A stretch of 64,000 nt of DNA, from contig JANXUC010000056.1 in NCBI GenBank assembly GCA_025352065.1, positions 1 to 64,000 of the forward strand, read 5' to 3'. Below are positions 34,004 through 43,605 of this stretch, piece after piece (position 1 is the first letter of the stretch; the number at the start of each line of letters is the position of its first letter). Source of the DNA: Acidobacteriaceae bacterium. GTDB lineage: Bacteria > Acidobacteriota > Terriglobia > Terriglobales > Acidobacteriaceae. Below the pieces are notes generated by a model. That model saw only the letters and a program-made list of their open reading frames with translations. It had not been told where the DNA came from and ran no database searches. A program made the translations under genes and the position numbers.

Positions 34004-34320
34004 CTAACTTTCCTGGCGATGATGCCGGTACGCTTGCAGGAGGATGGCAGCGAATGGAATCCACCAAATCAAATCATTGGTGAGGATCGTCCCTCCCGCG
34101 CGCCAGGGCAACGAGCCGCGCAGCGCGGCTTGCAGAAAGCCCACGGGTCCGAAGATTTTTCCCAGCAAGCCAACCAGGACGATAGGCCAGTGCCGCAGCG
34201 GATCCCGGGCAGCGAGCGGAAATGCGACCACAAATATCCTCCCCACGCCACATTGTAGATCGCTGCCGCCCATAGAGTGATCCGCAACCAGCGCGAGGTA
34301 GCAGAGTTGTCTTTCACCAT
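34004..34320 (-). pseudogene. Small membrane protein with frameshift and internal deletion
   Basis: The ATG at 34320 begins SRWLRITLWAAAIYNVAWG. After a one-base shift near 34240 the frame continues IFVVAFPLAARDPLRHWPIV and GLLGKIFGPVGFLQAALRG, ending LIWWIPFAAILLQAYRH. Both parts belong to one small membrane family I recognise by sight. In intact members about 50 residues separate the WG and AARDPLRHWP motifs, so a piece is also missing here. It lies just upstream of the membrane gene at 33528-33995. Confidence 0.55.
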
Positions 34321-34375
34321 ACTTGCCGACACTGCACAAGTACCAACAGTCGCGGATGGCCTTCCCGCTCGAGCT

Positions 34376-34409
34376 ATAAAAAACGGCTGGGTCAATAGCG
34401 CCCAGCCGT
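34376..34409 (-). terminator. Rho-independent terminator of the fasciclin gene
   Basis: On the minus strand ACGGCTGGG (34409-34401) pairs perfectly with CCCAGCCGT (34391-34383) across a 9-base loop and is followed by a run of six T. It lies 27 bases after the fasciclin stop codon. Confidence 0.92.
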
Positions 34410-34435
34410 CACATCCAACACAGATATACCGCGAA

Positions 34436-34924
34436 CTACTGGGGCAAAAGCACCGAGTCGATTACGTGGATGACGCCGTTGCTGCATTGAATGTCGGTCT
34501 TGACAACATTGGCGCTGTCAACCATGACCTTGCCGCCTTTGGCCATAACCTTAACGCTTTTGCCGTTGACAGTCTTGGCTTCCGTCAGCTTAACCACATC
34601 CTTGGCCATTACTTTTCCGGAAACTACGTGATAAGTGAGGATCGCGACCAGCTTCTCTTTATTTTCAGGCTTCAGCAGATCTTCTACCGTCCCGGCAGGC
34701 AGCTTGGCGAACGCCGCATCGGTGGGGGCGAAGACTGTGAATGGACCCGCTCCCTTGAGCGTGTCGACCAAGCCAGCGGCCTTCAGGGCAGCAGCGAGAG
34801 TCTTAAAGTCTCCAGCTGCAACGGCGGTATCTACGATGTCTTTCTTGGATGCTGCCAGTGCATTGCTGCTGAAGGTAAGGGCCAGCATCAAAGCCAGCAA
34901 GCCCGTAACGTAGATTCGTTTCAT
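34436..34924 (-). CDS. Secreted fasciclin (FAS1) domain protein
   Basis: This 162-residue protein has a signal peptide ([17 protein letters not shown]) and one FAS1 domain: [67 protein letters not shown]1 domains are adhesion modules in surface and periplasmic proteins. AGGAGAAA precedes the ATG. A second FAS1 gene at 44897-45328 is very similar over the domain but lacks the signal peptide. Confidence 0.95.
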   Translation of the reverse strand: MKRIYVTGLLALMLALTFSSNALAASKKDIVDTAVAAGDFKTLAAALKAAGLVDTLKGAGPFTVFAPTDAAFAKLPAGTVEDLLKPENKEKLVAILTYHVVSGKVMAKDVVKLTEAKTVNGKSVKVMAKGGKVMVDSANVVKTDIQCSNGVIHVIDSVLLPQ

Positions 34925-35228
34925 GGGGGTTTCTCCTAAATCAAGACTGATTCAGCCGATTTTCAGCTGTCGTAACAGGAGATTAAGAAAAGTCCTTTTC
35001 CGATTGAGAAAATTAAGCGAAAGCGCGGATTCGTTTTCTTCGGGATGGATCGGAGTCTTTGATTTGTCACTCGGATTAAAAGGCAGGGTTGTATGGACTT
35101 TTTTAGCAAGTACGCGAGATGCGGTTGGTCTTTTCTTTTTAATCAAATCTATTTAATTTAAGAGAATCTTCCTGCGGAATGGCTTCATCCAAGAACTTGG
35201 TAGATTAAAAAAAACGGAGATGAGTTAA

Positions 35229-35420
35229 ATGTTCACAAAAGGTCATTGGATGATTCTAGCGGCGGCATTTTTGTCATTCTTGTTTTCGGTTTCTCTGTGG
35301 TTCGGATTCGGTATGAGCGCCAATAAAGAAGCTGGCCTATTCGTTGGCATCTGGGTGCCATCCATTCTTTCGGCAGGAACCTACTTCCAACAGGCGGCAC
35401 GAGGAAAGCGAAATGTCTGA
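35229..35420 (+). CDS. Small membrane protein
   Basis: The 63-residue protein has two hydrophobic helices (MILAAAFLSFLFSVSLWFGF and AGLFVGIWVPSILSAGTYF) with a short basic tail. No function is recognised. CGGAGATGAG before the ATG at 35229 gives a reasonable ribosome site. Its end overlaps the next small gene by 8 bases, so they are a coupled pair. Confidence 0.7.
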   Translation: MFTKGHWMILAAAFLSFLFSVSLWFGFGMSANKEAGLFVGIWVPSILSAGTYFQQAARGKRNV

Positions 35421-35556
35421 CACCGGCATCTTCATCGTTGGTTTTTTCACCTTTCTGCTGCTGGGTGGTGGCTTCACCTTTAGCGTGTTAGAAATTCAAC
35501 GTTTCGGTCGAGAGGCGGTGGTCAGAGACGAGACGAACAAGCGGAGTCGGCAATGA
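35413..35556 (+). CDS. Single-helix membrane protein
   Basis: This 47-residue protein has one membrane helix (TGIFIVGFFTFLLLGGGFTF) followed by a charged cytoplasmic tail. It overlaps the preceding gene and is followed by an SDR gene 31 bases later. Function is unknown. Confidence 0.6.
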   Translation: MSDTGIFIVGFFTFLLLGGGFTFSVLEIQRFGREAVVRDETNKRSRQ

Positions 35557-35587
35557 CCCGTGCATGTCCAGAAGGTGGAACACTTCG

Positions 35588-36322
35588 ATGAACGAATCGT
35601 ATGTCATCTTCGGGGCCTACGGAGGCGTGGGCTCTGCCCTGTGCCGCCGCCTCTCCAAGCAAGGCGCACATCTTCTGGTGGCAGGCCGAGACGAAGTGCG
35701 TCTGGCTAGCCTAGCCGCAGAAATCGGAGCGGAGTCTTTTTGCCTTGACGCCAGCAACCTGCGACAGGTGGAGTCTTGCCTGCAACGAGCCACGGAATTG
35801 TATGGTTCTATCCATGGTGTAGCCAATTGCGTGGGTTCGCTTCTTCTCAAGCCCGCGCACTTGCTCTCCGAAGAAGATTGGGATGCGACGATCAACACAA
35901 ATCTGAAGTCAGCCTTTGCAGTAGTTCGTGGTGCGACCGTGAGCATGGCACAGTCTGGCGGATCTATCGTCCTGCTCTCCACGGCTGCGGCGCGCATTGG
36001 ACTGGCCAATCACGAAGCAATCTCGGCCGCCAAAGCGGGCATCGAAGGACTGGCGCTTGCCGCCGCCGCCTCCTACGCCTCGAAGGGAATACGAGTCAAT
36101 TGCGTTGCGCCCGGTATGACTCGCACGCCTCTCACGGCCAAGCTACTGCAAAATGAAATGATGGCGAAAGCGTCCGCCAGCATGCACGCACTCGGACGAA
36201 TCGGCGAGCCGAACGATGTGGCTTCCGCGATCGAGTGGTTGCTCAGCCCTGAGCAGAGTTGGGTAACGGGCCAGGTGATTGGCGTGGACGGCGGACTCTC
36301 CCGAATTCGCTCTCGAGCCTGA
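35588..36322 (+). CDS. Short-chain dehydrogenase-like protein lacking the catalytic Tyr
   Basis: This is a 244-residue Rossmann-fold protein. The nucleotide site YVIFGAYGGVGSALCRRL and the NCVGSLLL segment are typical of SDRs, and the end WVTGQVIGVDGGLS is classical. The active-site Tyr-xxx-Lys is changed: NHEAISAAKAGIEG has Ile at the Tyr position and keeps the Lys. I recall a distinct SDR subfamily with a similar NHEAI sequence, so this may be a family feature rather than damage. AAGGTGG lies upstream of the ATG at 35588. Substrate is unknown. Confidence 0.82.
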   Translation: MNESYVIFGAYGGVGSALCRRLSKQGAHLLVAGRDEVRLASLAAEIGAESFCLDASNLRQVESCLQRATELYGSIHGVANCVGSLLLKPAHLLSEEDWDATINTNLKSAFAVVRGATVSMAQSGGSIVLLSTAAARIGLANHEAISAAKAGIEGLALAAAASYASKGIRVNCVAPGMTRTPLTAKLLQNEMMAKASASMHALGRIGEPNDVASAIEWLLSPEQSWVTGQVIGVDGGLSRIRSRA

Positions 36323-36358
36323 TACGAATCGAGGTGACCATCGAACCTGAGTATCTCC

Positions 36359-37021
36359 CTAGGGAATTGTGGTAATAAGCGCTGTGCACGGTCTGTCGCC
36401 CAACTTGCAGTAAGTGTGGGGTACGCTGGAATCAAAGTAGATTGAGTCTCCAGCCTCCAATTCGTAACCGTGGCCGCCGATCGCAACCACGAGAGATCCG
36501 GAGAATAAGTACAACAATTCTGCTCCCGCATGAGTGTGCGGTTTCAGTTTTTCCTTGGCAATCTTCTGGAACTCCGCATGGTAGGCGTTCACTTTCCTTG
36601 GTATTGCCCCGTAATCGAGAGCTTCGAAAAAGTAGGATACATCGGATGTTCCTGGGCGTTCGGGAAAGCGTTGGCGGTCCCGTTTCTTTGCCACCGCCAC
36701 TACGTGCCGCTTCCGCTCGTCGGTGAAAAAGTGTTCTAGCCCAACGTCGAACACAGTCGCGATACGCGCCAGCGTGGGCAAAGTGGGATGGAGCTTTCCG
36801 CGTTCGAGCTTGGATAGAAGGGCTGCTGAAAGCCCGGCATGTCGGCCCAGCTCTACCAGCCCAAGCTTCTTTCGCAGACGGAGAGCTTTCAGCTTCTCAC
36901 CAATCGCGTAAGGCTTAAGCCAGTTCGACACCGTTTCTTTCGCACTGGCAGGCTCAGCTTGCTTACCGTCCGAGGGAGGCGGAGCTTCGTTATCCCGTCC
37001 ATTGGTTCCGATTCCGAACAT
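36359..37021 (-). CDS. XRE-family regulator with C-terminal cupin domain
   Basis: The 220-residue protein has a helix-turn-helix around residues 40-95 (KLKALRLRKKLGLVELGRHA, LSAALLSKLERGKLHPTLPT). A small-molecule-binding cupin follows in the C-terminal half (KLKPHTHAGAELLYLFSGSL, LEAGDSIYFDSSVPHTY). This layout matches PuuR/SutR-type repressors, which sense small metabolites such as polyamines or sulfur compounds. The N-terminal 30 residues are polar and unusual. It is convergent with the SDR gene; the target genes are not evident. Confidence 0.92.
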   Translation of the reverse strand: MFGIGTNGRDNEAPPPSDGKQAEPASAKETVSNWLKPYAIGEKLKALRLRKKLGLVELGRHAGLSAALLSKLERGKLHPTLPTLARIATVFDVGLEHFFTDERKRHVVAVAKKRDRQRFPERPGTSDVSYFFEALDYGAIPRKVNAYHAEFQKIAKEKLKPHTHAGAELLYLFSGSLVVAIGGHGYELEAGDSIYFDSSVPHTYCKLGDRPCTALITTIP

Positions 37022-37704
37022 CGTAATCTCCTATCTCATCAGTAAAAATGTATTTCTTTACACTCAATTATATAGATGCGAAAGGAGCAGGAACGTCGCA
37101 ACTTTCCGCAGCGAACCCCCTAGCTCGGAATACCTCTTGGCACCGTCCATCGCGCATCTGCTGGCTTGTCTGTTTGCCTTTTACCAGCGAGACAATCTCG
37201 AACCGGATATTGCTTCCAGTATTCTCAAAACACGATCTAGCTCGAGTTCAGTCCAGCCCGGCAGTAGGTCGAGACATCTCTTAAATAGAGCGTTTTTGAG
37301 GGCTCTAGTTACAGTCTTTGGAGAGCATGGGGTGGAGCCTTCGGAATGGCCACCTCCCCCTTAGTGCCCCGAGAGTCGGTCTGCAGAGCATCGCTGAACC
37401 ACGTTCCCAATCCCGTCAACTAAGAGTCGGACGCTGGTCAGATCGAGCACTGCTGTCCCGGCTCACGGGCCACTCCAGCGGTCTGAACCGTTCGTGGGCG
37501 CTTAGTCGAACGAGCGGCCTACGACGCCCAGTCGAGGACCAAGATTTTTAAGGGTTGCAGCTTTCCGGCTTGTTTTAGTTTAGCGACAAATTTATTGACC
37601 ATTGTGAATCCTGAGGTTGGAGGTTGATATCTATTTGGGTAGAGAGCGTTTGCCGCAACCGGAAGGCTCTTTTTTGACCAAAATTGAACTCAGGAGAAAC
37701 AGAC
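37022..37704. other. Long intergenic stretch without a recognisable gene
   Basis: Nearly 700 bases show no frame with both a ribosome site and a recognisable sequence. The promoter of the XRE-cupin gene should be at the left. A minus-strand ATG at 37602 with a 27-codon frame (MVNKFVAKLKQAGKLQPLKI) is too short to judge. Just before 37705, AGGAG serves the next gene. Confidence 0.35.
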
Positions 37705-37914
37705 ATGGCAGAAAATACGGCGGATACTCGTACTTGGCCAGACCTCGCGATTAGCCTTTACGACCGGCTTACAGGCAGAGGAGCCGAAATTGAATACGAA
37801 TTCAACAACCTGGAATTGTCAGTTCCGAGCGCAGTGGGTGCGCAAGCGGAGCATGCCAAGTGGATCATCAAGGGAATGGTGAAGATCCGGACCCGCGACA
37901 CCGCGAAACACTAA
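37705..37914 (+). CDS. Small conserved-type hypothetical protein
   Basis: This is a 69-residue soluble protein: TWPDLAISLYDRLTGRGAEI, EYEFNNLELSVPSAVG, WIIKGMVKIRTRD. I recall similar short proteins in Acidobacteria but no function. AGGAG lies 8 bases upstream of the ATG. The next gene starts two bases after its stop, implying one transcript. Confidence 0.7.
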   Translation: MAENTADTRTWPDLAISLYDRLTGRGAEIEYEFNNLELSVPSAVGAQAEHAKWIIKGMVKIRTRDTAKH

Positions 37915-37915
37915 A

Positions 37916-38290
37916 ATGGTAGCCTTCCTGGAGGTCACCGCACTGCTGGAAATCACCCTTGCTGGCTCAACGATTGATGGGTCAAAGATTTCGTTGAGGG
38001 GGAACGGCTCGCGGCTCGAGGTTGACCTGCCGGATTTACGCACAGCACTTTTGATCAAGCGGCACTTCGAGAGTATGTTGAACATGATCGATGCGGTCTT
38101 GCGATCAACTGGCTTGGTTCTTAGTCTGCGGCTGCAAAGCGCTGAGCTAGGCCGCCTTGGATATGGGGCTGAGCCGACTTTCATGGGGCGGCTGGCGGGT
38201 TGCTCCGGTCTGGAGCTTCGGATATTTCCGTTCCTATGGGCGGTATCCAGATCGTTCTTCGGCTCAAACCATAGGGGCAAGCGCACTTAG
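37916..38290 (+). CDS. Hypothetical protein paired with the preceding small gene
   Basis: The 124-residue protein has a regular alternation that suggests beta strands (LEITLAGSTIDGSKISLRGN, LEVDLPDLRTALLIK) followed by helices. There is no signal peptide. The start is immediately next to the upstream stop codon. No family is recognised, and the C-terminal 30 residues look less ordered. Confidence 0.55.
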   Translation: MVAFLEVTALLEITLAGSTIDGSKISLRGNGSRLEVDLPDLRTALLIKRHFESMLNMIDAVLRSTGLVLSLRLQSAELGRLGYGAEPTFMGRLAGCSGLELRIFPFLWAVSRSFFGSNHRGKRT

Positions 38291-38355
38291 TTTATTCGGG
38301 CCGCTCCGTTCCAGGAGCGGTCTTCGCAACTTTGGCCATTCGGTTTGGAGCTCAA

Positions 38356-39840
38356 ATGCAATTAGCGACTGATTCCCGACCACTGGTTTTGCTGACTGGA
38401 GCCACCGGTTACATTGGAGGGCGACTTCTTAAGGGTCTTGAAAAGGCGGGTCGATCCGTTCGCTGTTTAGCCAGAAATCCTCAATTTCTGCAGACTCGCG
38501 TAGCGGCTAAAACTGAAGTTGTTCAGGGAGACTGCTTGGAACCGGCTTCGCTGCCTGCGGCCATGGCAGGAGTACATACGGCTTACTATCTGGTCCACTC
38601 CATGGGTTCCCCTGGTAAGTTTGAAGAAGAGGACCGCCAGGCGGCTCGTCATTTTGCCGATGCGGCACGGCAGGCGGGCGTGCAGCGCATCATTTACTTG
38701 GGCGGACTGGGCGAACAGGGCCGCGCGCTGTCGGCCCATTTACGGAGTCGGCAAGAAGTAGCGGACATTCTCCGATCTTCTGAAGTTCCAGTGATAGAAT
38801 TTCGCGCATCGATTGTGATCGGTTCGGGTAGCCTCTCTTTTGAAATGATTCGAGCTCTGGTCCAGCGCTTACCGGTCATGATTTGCCCGCGCTGGGTCGC
38901 TGTAAAAGCGCAACCGATCGCGGTCGAAGATGTGGTTGCCTATCTGCTGGCAGCACTGGACCTGCCCGCTGGGGAATCCGCGATGTTCGAAATCGGTGGC
39001 GCTGACCAGGTGAGTTACGGCGAGATCATGCAGGAATACGCGCGGCAGTGCGGTTTGCGGCGGTGGACGATTTCAGTCCCGATTCTGACGCCTCGCCTTT
39101 CCAGCTTGTGGTTGGGCTTAGTCACGCCAATTTACGCCCGCGTCGGACGAAAGCTAGTCGACAGCTTACGGAATCCAACACTGGTGTCGGATCCATCCGC
39201 ACTCGGAATGTTTAGTATCAGGCCAAAGAACTTGCAATGGGCTATTGAGAGAGCTTTGCGGAACGAAGATGAGGAATTTGCGGCAACGCGCTGGTCCGAT
39301 GCTCTTTCGTCGGCGGGGAAGAGTGCTTCGTGGGGTGGAGTGCTCTTTGGAACTAGACTAGTGGATTCTCGGAGTGTGCAGGTCTGCGCTTCGCCTGCAG
39401 CTGCGTTCGCACCCATTCGGAAAATAGGCGGAAAAAATGGCTGGTACTATGCCGGGTTCTTGTGGTGGCTGCGCGGCTTTCTTGACATCCTGATAGGTGG
39501 AGTTGGCATGCGACGGGGGCGGCGGAATGCGCAGACTCTGGCTGTGGGCGACGCGCTGGATTTCTGGCGCGTGGAGAAATTCGAACCCGACCAAAGATTG
39601 AGTCTGACTGCTGAAATGAAAGTTCCTGGGCGCGCCTGGCTCGAGTTTGAGGTTGAACCAGTCGGCGAGGGGGCAGATTCAAAAATATCAACGATTCGGC
39701 AAACCGCAATTTTCGATCCTGCGGGTCTCGGTGGTCTCGCGTATTGGTGGGCGCTCTACCCGCTTCATCGATGGATTTTTGCAGGCATGCTGCGCGCGAT
39801 CGCAACCCGGGCGGAAATGGAAGCGGCCAATTCGGCCTGA
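38356..39840 (+). CDS. NAD(P)-binding SDR fused to a DUF2867 domain
   Basis: From the ATG at 38356, with GGAG just upstream, the protein has 494 residues. The N-terminal half is an atypical extended SDR (VLLTGATGYIGGRLLKGLEK, VHTAYYLVHSMGS, RIIYLGGLGEQG). From about residue 330 it carries a DUF2867 domain (NGWYYAGFLWWLRGFLDILI, VGDALDFWRVEKFEPDQRL, GLAYWWALYPLHRWIF). This two-domain architecture is widespread in bacteria; reported relatives act in redox or lipid-related steps, but no firm substrate can be given. Confidence 0.92.
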   Translation: MQLATDSRPLVLLTGATGYIGGRLLKGLEKAGRSVRCLARNPQFLQTRVAAKTEVVQGDCLEPASLPAAMAGVHTAYYLVHSMGSPGKFEEEDRQAARHFADAARQAGVQRIIYLGGLGEQGRALSAHLRSRQEVADILRSSEVPVIEFRASIVIGSGSLSFEMIRALVQRLPVMICPRWVAVKAQPIAVEDVVAYLLAALDLPAGESAMFEIGGADQVSYGEIMQEYARQCGLRRWTISVPILTPRLSSLWLGLVTPIYARVGRKLVDSLRNPTLVSDPSALGMFSIRPKNLQWAIERALRNEDEEFAATRWSDALSSAGKSASWGGVLFGTRLVDSRSVQVCASPAAAFAPIRKIGGKNGWYYAGFLWWLRGFLDILIGGVGMRRGRRNAQTLAVGDALDFWRVEKFEPDQRLSLTAEMKVPGRAWLEFEVEPVGEGADSKISTIRQTAIFDPAGLGGLAYWWALYPLHRWIFAGMLRAIATRAEMEAANSA

Positions 39841-39850
39841 GACGATCCAG

Positions 39851-40156
39851 TCACTCTTTCTCAAGTAACTCGACCGAATTGCCAGCGGGATCTGTAATGT
39901 AGACCGACTTTGTTCCGTCTCGATGTGCTTTCAAGGGCCCGAAATCGCCAGCTTTCGGCGTAAAGAAACCCAGATGCGGTGGATGTTGAGAAGCAACCAC
40001 CAGAGCCAGCTTTATATTCGAAAATTGCACTAACGCCCAAGTATCGTCCTGGTAAAGGACTTCACAGTTGAAATGGCGACGATACCAATCCAGGGCCGGT
40101 GGAATTTCGTTGACTGAAATTGCGACGTGATCGACTGTATCTAAACTGCTGCTCAC
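39851..40156 (-). CDS. VOC-family (glyoxalase/dioxygenase fold) protein
   Basis: This 101-residue protein is a single VOC module: VDHVAISVNEIPPALDWYRR, WALVQFSNIKLALVV, SVYITDPAGNSVELLEKE. One metal ligand His is seen near the N-terminus and a Glu at the C-terminus, as in VOC enzymes that work as dimers. Translation starts with GTG. It is convergent with the SDR-DUF2867 gene. Substrate unknown. Confidence 0.85.
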   Translation of the reverse strand: MSSSLDTVDHVAISVNEIPPALDWYRRHFNCEVLYQDDTWALVQFSNIKLALVVASQHPPHLGFFTPKAGDFGPLKAHRDGTKSVYITDPAGNSVELLEKE

Positions 40157-40307
40157 TTGAGCCCTCGGAGTTTGGAATGACTGCGCTTTCGGAAACTGTT
40201 TCTATAGATGACTCTTTGAGGGAGTGGATTCATCGAACGCAAGCGATCAATGGCAGTTTCCGGAGTCCGACGTGTTTGAAAATCATCTAAACGACTCCTA
40301 GACAATT

Positions 40308-41039
40308 ATGACCAGTGCGGAAACAACTTTAATGCAGTCGGCGGCAACCGAAGATCCAATCTCCAGGCTTCTATCGGTTGAACGCGTAACGAAGGAATAC
40401 AAGACTGATGGCGAGCCGGTTCGAGCTCTTCATGACCTCTCCATCGAAATTGGCTCGGGCCGGTTCGTCGCTCTTGTTGGACGGAGCGGTTGCGGCAAAT
40501 CCACGCTGCTCAATTTGGCGGGGGCTATGGATTTTCCCACCAGCGGACACGTGTTGCTGGACGGCATTGCTACGGATCAGCTTAGCGAAACGCAATTGAC
40601 GCAATTGCGCCGCGAAAAAGTCGGCTTCATTTTTCAGTCGTTCCAATTACTGCACACGTTGAGCGCGATTGAAAACATCGAACTTCCGCTCTTGCTGGCG
40701 GGGCACGGAAATCCTCGACCGCAGGCACGGGAGCGGCTTGTATCCGTCGGGCTCGCGGAACTGGCCGACCGCATGCCCCATCAACTCTCCGGTGGTCAAA
40801 TGCAGCGGGTGGCCATTGCTCGCGCGTTGGTTCACTCGCCCCGTATCCTGCTCGCAGATGAGCCCACCGGCAACCTGGATACAGCAACCGGGAACTCTAT
40901 TCTCGAAGAACTCCAGCGCATCTGCATTGCGCACAAGACGACCATCTTGATGGCGACGCATAGCGCCGAATCGGCTTCTTTCGTCGACACGGTTGTCCAC
41001 ATGCGAGATGGACATATTGAGGAGATTGTGCGCTCCTGA
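40308..41039 (+). CDS. ABC transporter ATP-binding protein (LolD/MacB type)
   Basis: This is a 243-residue ATPase with Walker A GRSGCGKSTLL, Q-loop FIFQSFQLLHTLSAIENIEL, signature LSGGQMQRVAIARAL, Walker B ILLADEPTGNLD and the switch His in MATHS. It belongs to the LolD/FtsE/MacB group that works with FtsX-type permeases. The permease gene starts two bases after the stop codon. Together with the lipocalin-like gene it forms an AttEFGH-like export operon. Confidence 0.95.
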   Translation: MTSAETTLMQSAATEDPISRLLSVERVTKEYKTDGEPVRALHDLSIEIGSGRFVALVGRSGCGKSTLLNLAGAMDFPTSGHVLLDGIATDQLSETQLTQLRREKVGFIFQSFQLLHTLSAIENIELPLLLAGHGNPRPQARERLVSVGLAELADRMPHQLSGGQMQRVAIARALVHSPRILLADEPTGNLDTATGNSILEELQRICIAHKTTILMATHSAESASFVDTVVHMRDGHIEEIVRS

Positions 41040-41040
41040 T

Positions 41041-43605
41041 ATGGCGTCCCTGTCGCTTTTCTCCCGCCTGATCGTTCGCCCAGCTCGGCGCGAGCCCGCT
41101 CGCTCACTTCTTATAGTCCTCGCTGTTGCCTTGGGTGTATCCGTTGTGCTGGCGATCGATCTTGCCAGCAGCGCGGCTGCGGGTTCGTTTCGTTCTTCCA
41201 TGGAAACATTGGCGGGCGACAACGATCTTGAGGTCACTGCCGTTGGCGGCGTGGCAGATCAAATCGTCGGGCAGTTGGCGATTCTTCCCTACTCGATTCG
41301 AGTGAGTCCGCGAATTGAAGATCACGCTACCGTCGTCGCCAGCGGCGAAACTGTGCCTCTCATCGCTATCGATGTCGTCGCCGAAGCTAACAGCCACAAA
41401 GACCAGCAGGCTCAAAATCAGAATGTCGACAGTCGCAAGATCGAGACTCCTAAGATCGACGGCTTCAAGCACATCAATGATGCTGACGCGATTTGGACCA
41501 CCCGGCAACTTGCCGGGAAGGTTGGGGACAAGATCACGCTCCTGATCAACGATCAAAAGCGGGACTATACAGTTCGCGGCTTCGTTCCCGAGTCAGCGCA
41601 GGTCAACGGAAATGTGGTGTTGATGGACATCGCCGCTGCACAGAACGCGACTGGCAAGGCGGGCCATGTCGACCGCATTCTGCTCAAGGTTCCCGAGCAA
41701 CCAGGTTTCGATGTCTGGCAGCAGAAGTTGCGCGCCGTTCTCCCGAGTGGAGTTGAGCTGAATGCGCAAGGAAGCCAAACCGCCGCGAATCGGCGCATGC
41801 TCTCTGCTTTCCGATGGAACCTTGGTATTCTGAGTTACGTCGCTCTTTTGGTCGGAGCGTTCTTGATTTACAACACGATTTCGGTTTCCGTCGTCCGCAG
41901 GCGAGCCGATATCGGCACGATTCGAGCTCTTGGAGCCAGCCGTAATACGATCCTTGCAGCATTTCTGGCGGAGGCGGCAGTCTTCGGATTTGTTGGAGCG
42001 GTTCTCGCGTTGCCACTGGGACGGCTGATGGCGACAGGAGCGGTACGGCTTCTGGCCACGACCGTCGACGCGCTCTACATTTCCAGCCGCCCGGGCTCCC
42101 TAAGTCTTTCCGGCGAATCCGTAGTTTTGGCGTTGGTCGTCGGCATAGGCGTTGCAGTTGTTTCCGCTCTGGCGCCTGCTCGGGAAGCCTCCCTGGTGCC
42201 GCCGACGGAAGCGATGGCGCGTGGAGCCCGCGAATACACGATTCGCGTCGAGCGCACCCGCGATGCTTGGATTGCGTTGGCGTTAGCCCTTGCCGCTGCA
42301 CTTGCTGCGCGCTTTCCCGCTATTGCCGGCAAACCGCTGTTCGGATATCTTTCCGCTCTGCTGCTGATTGCGGCCTCCGCACTTGCGATTCCTGCCCTGG
42401 TTTTCTGGATCACTTCGGTTGCCTCCACAACGCTCAGGAAATTCATGGGCGTGGAAGCTATGCTCGCGTCCCGCAGCCTGGCAGGTTCGCTTCGGCGCAC
42501 ATCGGTGTTAGTCGCGGCGCTCTCCACCGCCATTGCGATGATGACTTCGGTTGGCATCATGGTTGGCAGTTTTCGGCAGACCGTAACCACGTGGATGGAT
42601 AGCCAACTTCCCGCTGACCTCTATTTACGGCCCGCCGGCGATCCGTCTGCGGACCGGCATCCCACAATCGCTCTCGATTTAACTGATCGCATCGCCAGGC
42701 TTCCGGGTGTGGAAAGTGTGAGCCGCTTTCGCGCCTACGAAATTCAATATGAAGGTTTGCCCGTGACGCTGGGTTCGGCGGAAACCAACTTGTCGCGCTT
42801 TTACCAGTCTTCCGGTTTCTTATCGCGACGACCGGCCAAAGACGTGCTGAAGGAACTCTTGTCGCCCGATGCTGCGATTGTTAGCGAGCCCTTTGCCAAC
42901 AAACATCACGCGAAGGCAGGCGATGTTCTCACTCTGCCGCTGGGCGAGAAACTTGTGAAGTTGCGCATCGTCGATATTTTCTACGATTACGCCAACGAAC
43001 GTGGTTACGTCATTCTTGATCGTTCCACCATTTTGCGCTATCTGCCCGATCCCTCGGCTTCGAATCTCGCCGTCTATTTGGCTCCGGAAGCCGATCTGGA
43101 AACTGTGCGCAATGAAATTAAGGCGTCAGCCGCACACAGTGAAGTGTTGATTTTTTCCAATCGCGACATCCGGCATGAAGCCATCCGTATATTCGACCAG
43201 ACGTTTGCCATTACTTACGCACTGGAGGCGATTGCGATCCTCGTCGCAGTGATGGGCGTTGCTGGCGCGCTGATGTCGATCGTCATTGACCGGCGCCGTG
43301 AGTTTGGACTACTCCGCTTTCTGGGAGCCGCATCCTCTCAAATCCGCAAGCTCATTCTCGTCGAGGCGGGGTTGATCGGCATTCTCTCGAACATTGCAGG
43401 CGTCGTCCTGGGAGTGCTGCTTTCGTTAGTCCTTATCTTCGTCATCAATAAGCAGTCGTTTGGATGGACAATCCAGTTTCACTGGCCCGTCGCAATTTTG
43501 TTAGGCGCGCTGACCGGCGTCTACGTGGCAACCGTGCTGGCGGGCATCTATCCCGCACGGATCGCGCAGCGCCTGAATCCAATTGAGGTGGTCCATGAGG
43601 AATAG
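41041..43605 (+). CDS. FtsX-family ABC transporter permease
   Basis: This is an 854-residue inner-membrane protein. It has an N-terminal helix (LLIVLAVALGVSVVLAIDLA), a periplasmic domain, and a first FtsX segment with helices around residues 270-400 (ILSYVALLVGAFLIYNTISV, VVRRRADIGTIRALGASRN). A second periplasmic region follows, and a C-terminal FtsX segment (LEAIAILVAVMGVAGALMSI, FGLLRFLGAASSQIRKLILV). The two FtsX halves in one chain match AttF/AttG-type or LolCE-like permeases. It likely extracts or moves envelope molecules in concert with the ATPase upstream. Confidence 0.93.
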   Translation: MASLSLFSRLIVRPARREPARSLLIVLAVALGVSVVLAIDLASSAAAGSFRSSMETLAGDNDLEVTAVGGVADQIVGQLAILPYSIRVSPRIEDHATVVASGETVPLIAIDVVAEANSHKDQQAQNQNVDSRKIETPKIDGFKHINDADAIWTTRQLAGKVGDKITLLINDQKRDYTVRGFVPESAQVNGNVVLMDIAAAQNATGKAGHVDRILLKVPEQPGFDVWQQKLRAVLPSGVELNAQGSQTAANRRMLSAFRWNLGILSYVALLVGAFLIYNTISVSVVRRRADIGTIRALGASRNTILAAFLAEAAVFGFVGAVLALPLGRLMATGAVRLLATTVDALYISSRPGSLSLSGESVVLALVVGIGVAVVSALAPAREASLVPPTEAMARGAREYTIRVERTRDAWIALALALAAALAARFPAIAGKPLFGYLSALLLIAASALAIPALVFWITSVASTTLRKFMGVEAMLASRSLAGSLRRTSVLVAALSTAIAMMTSVGIMVGSFRQTVTTWMDSQLPADLYLRPAGDPSADRHPTIALDLTDRIARLPGVESVSRFRAYEIQYEGLPVTLGSAETNLSRFYQSSGFLSRRPAKDVLKELLSPDAAIVSEPFANKHHAKAGDVLTLPLGEKLVKLRIVDIFYDYANERGYVILDRSTILRYLPDPSASNLAVYLAPEADLETVRNEIKASAAHSEVLIFSNRDIRHEAIRIFDQTFAITYALEAIAILVAVMGVAGALMSIVIDRRREFGLLRFLGAASSQIRKLILVEAGLIGILSNIAGVVLGVLLSLVLIFVINKQSFGWTIQFHWPVAILLGALTGVYVATVLAGIYPARIAQRLNPIEVVHEE

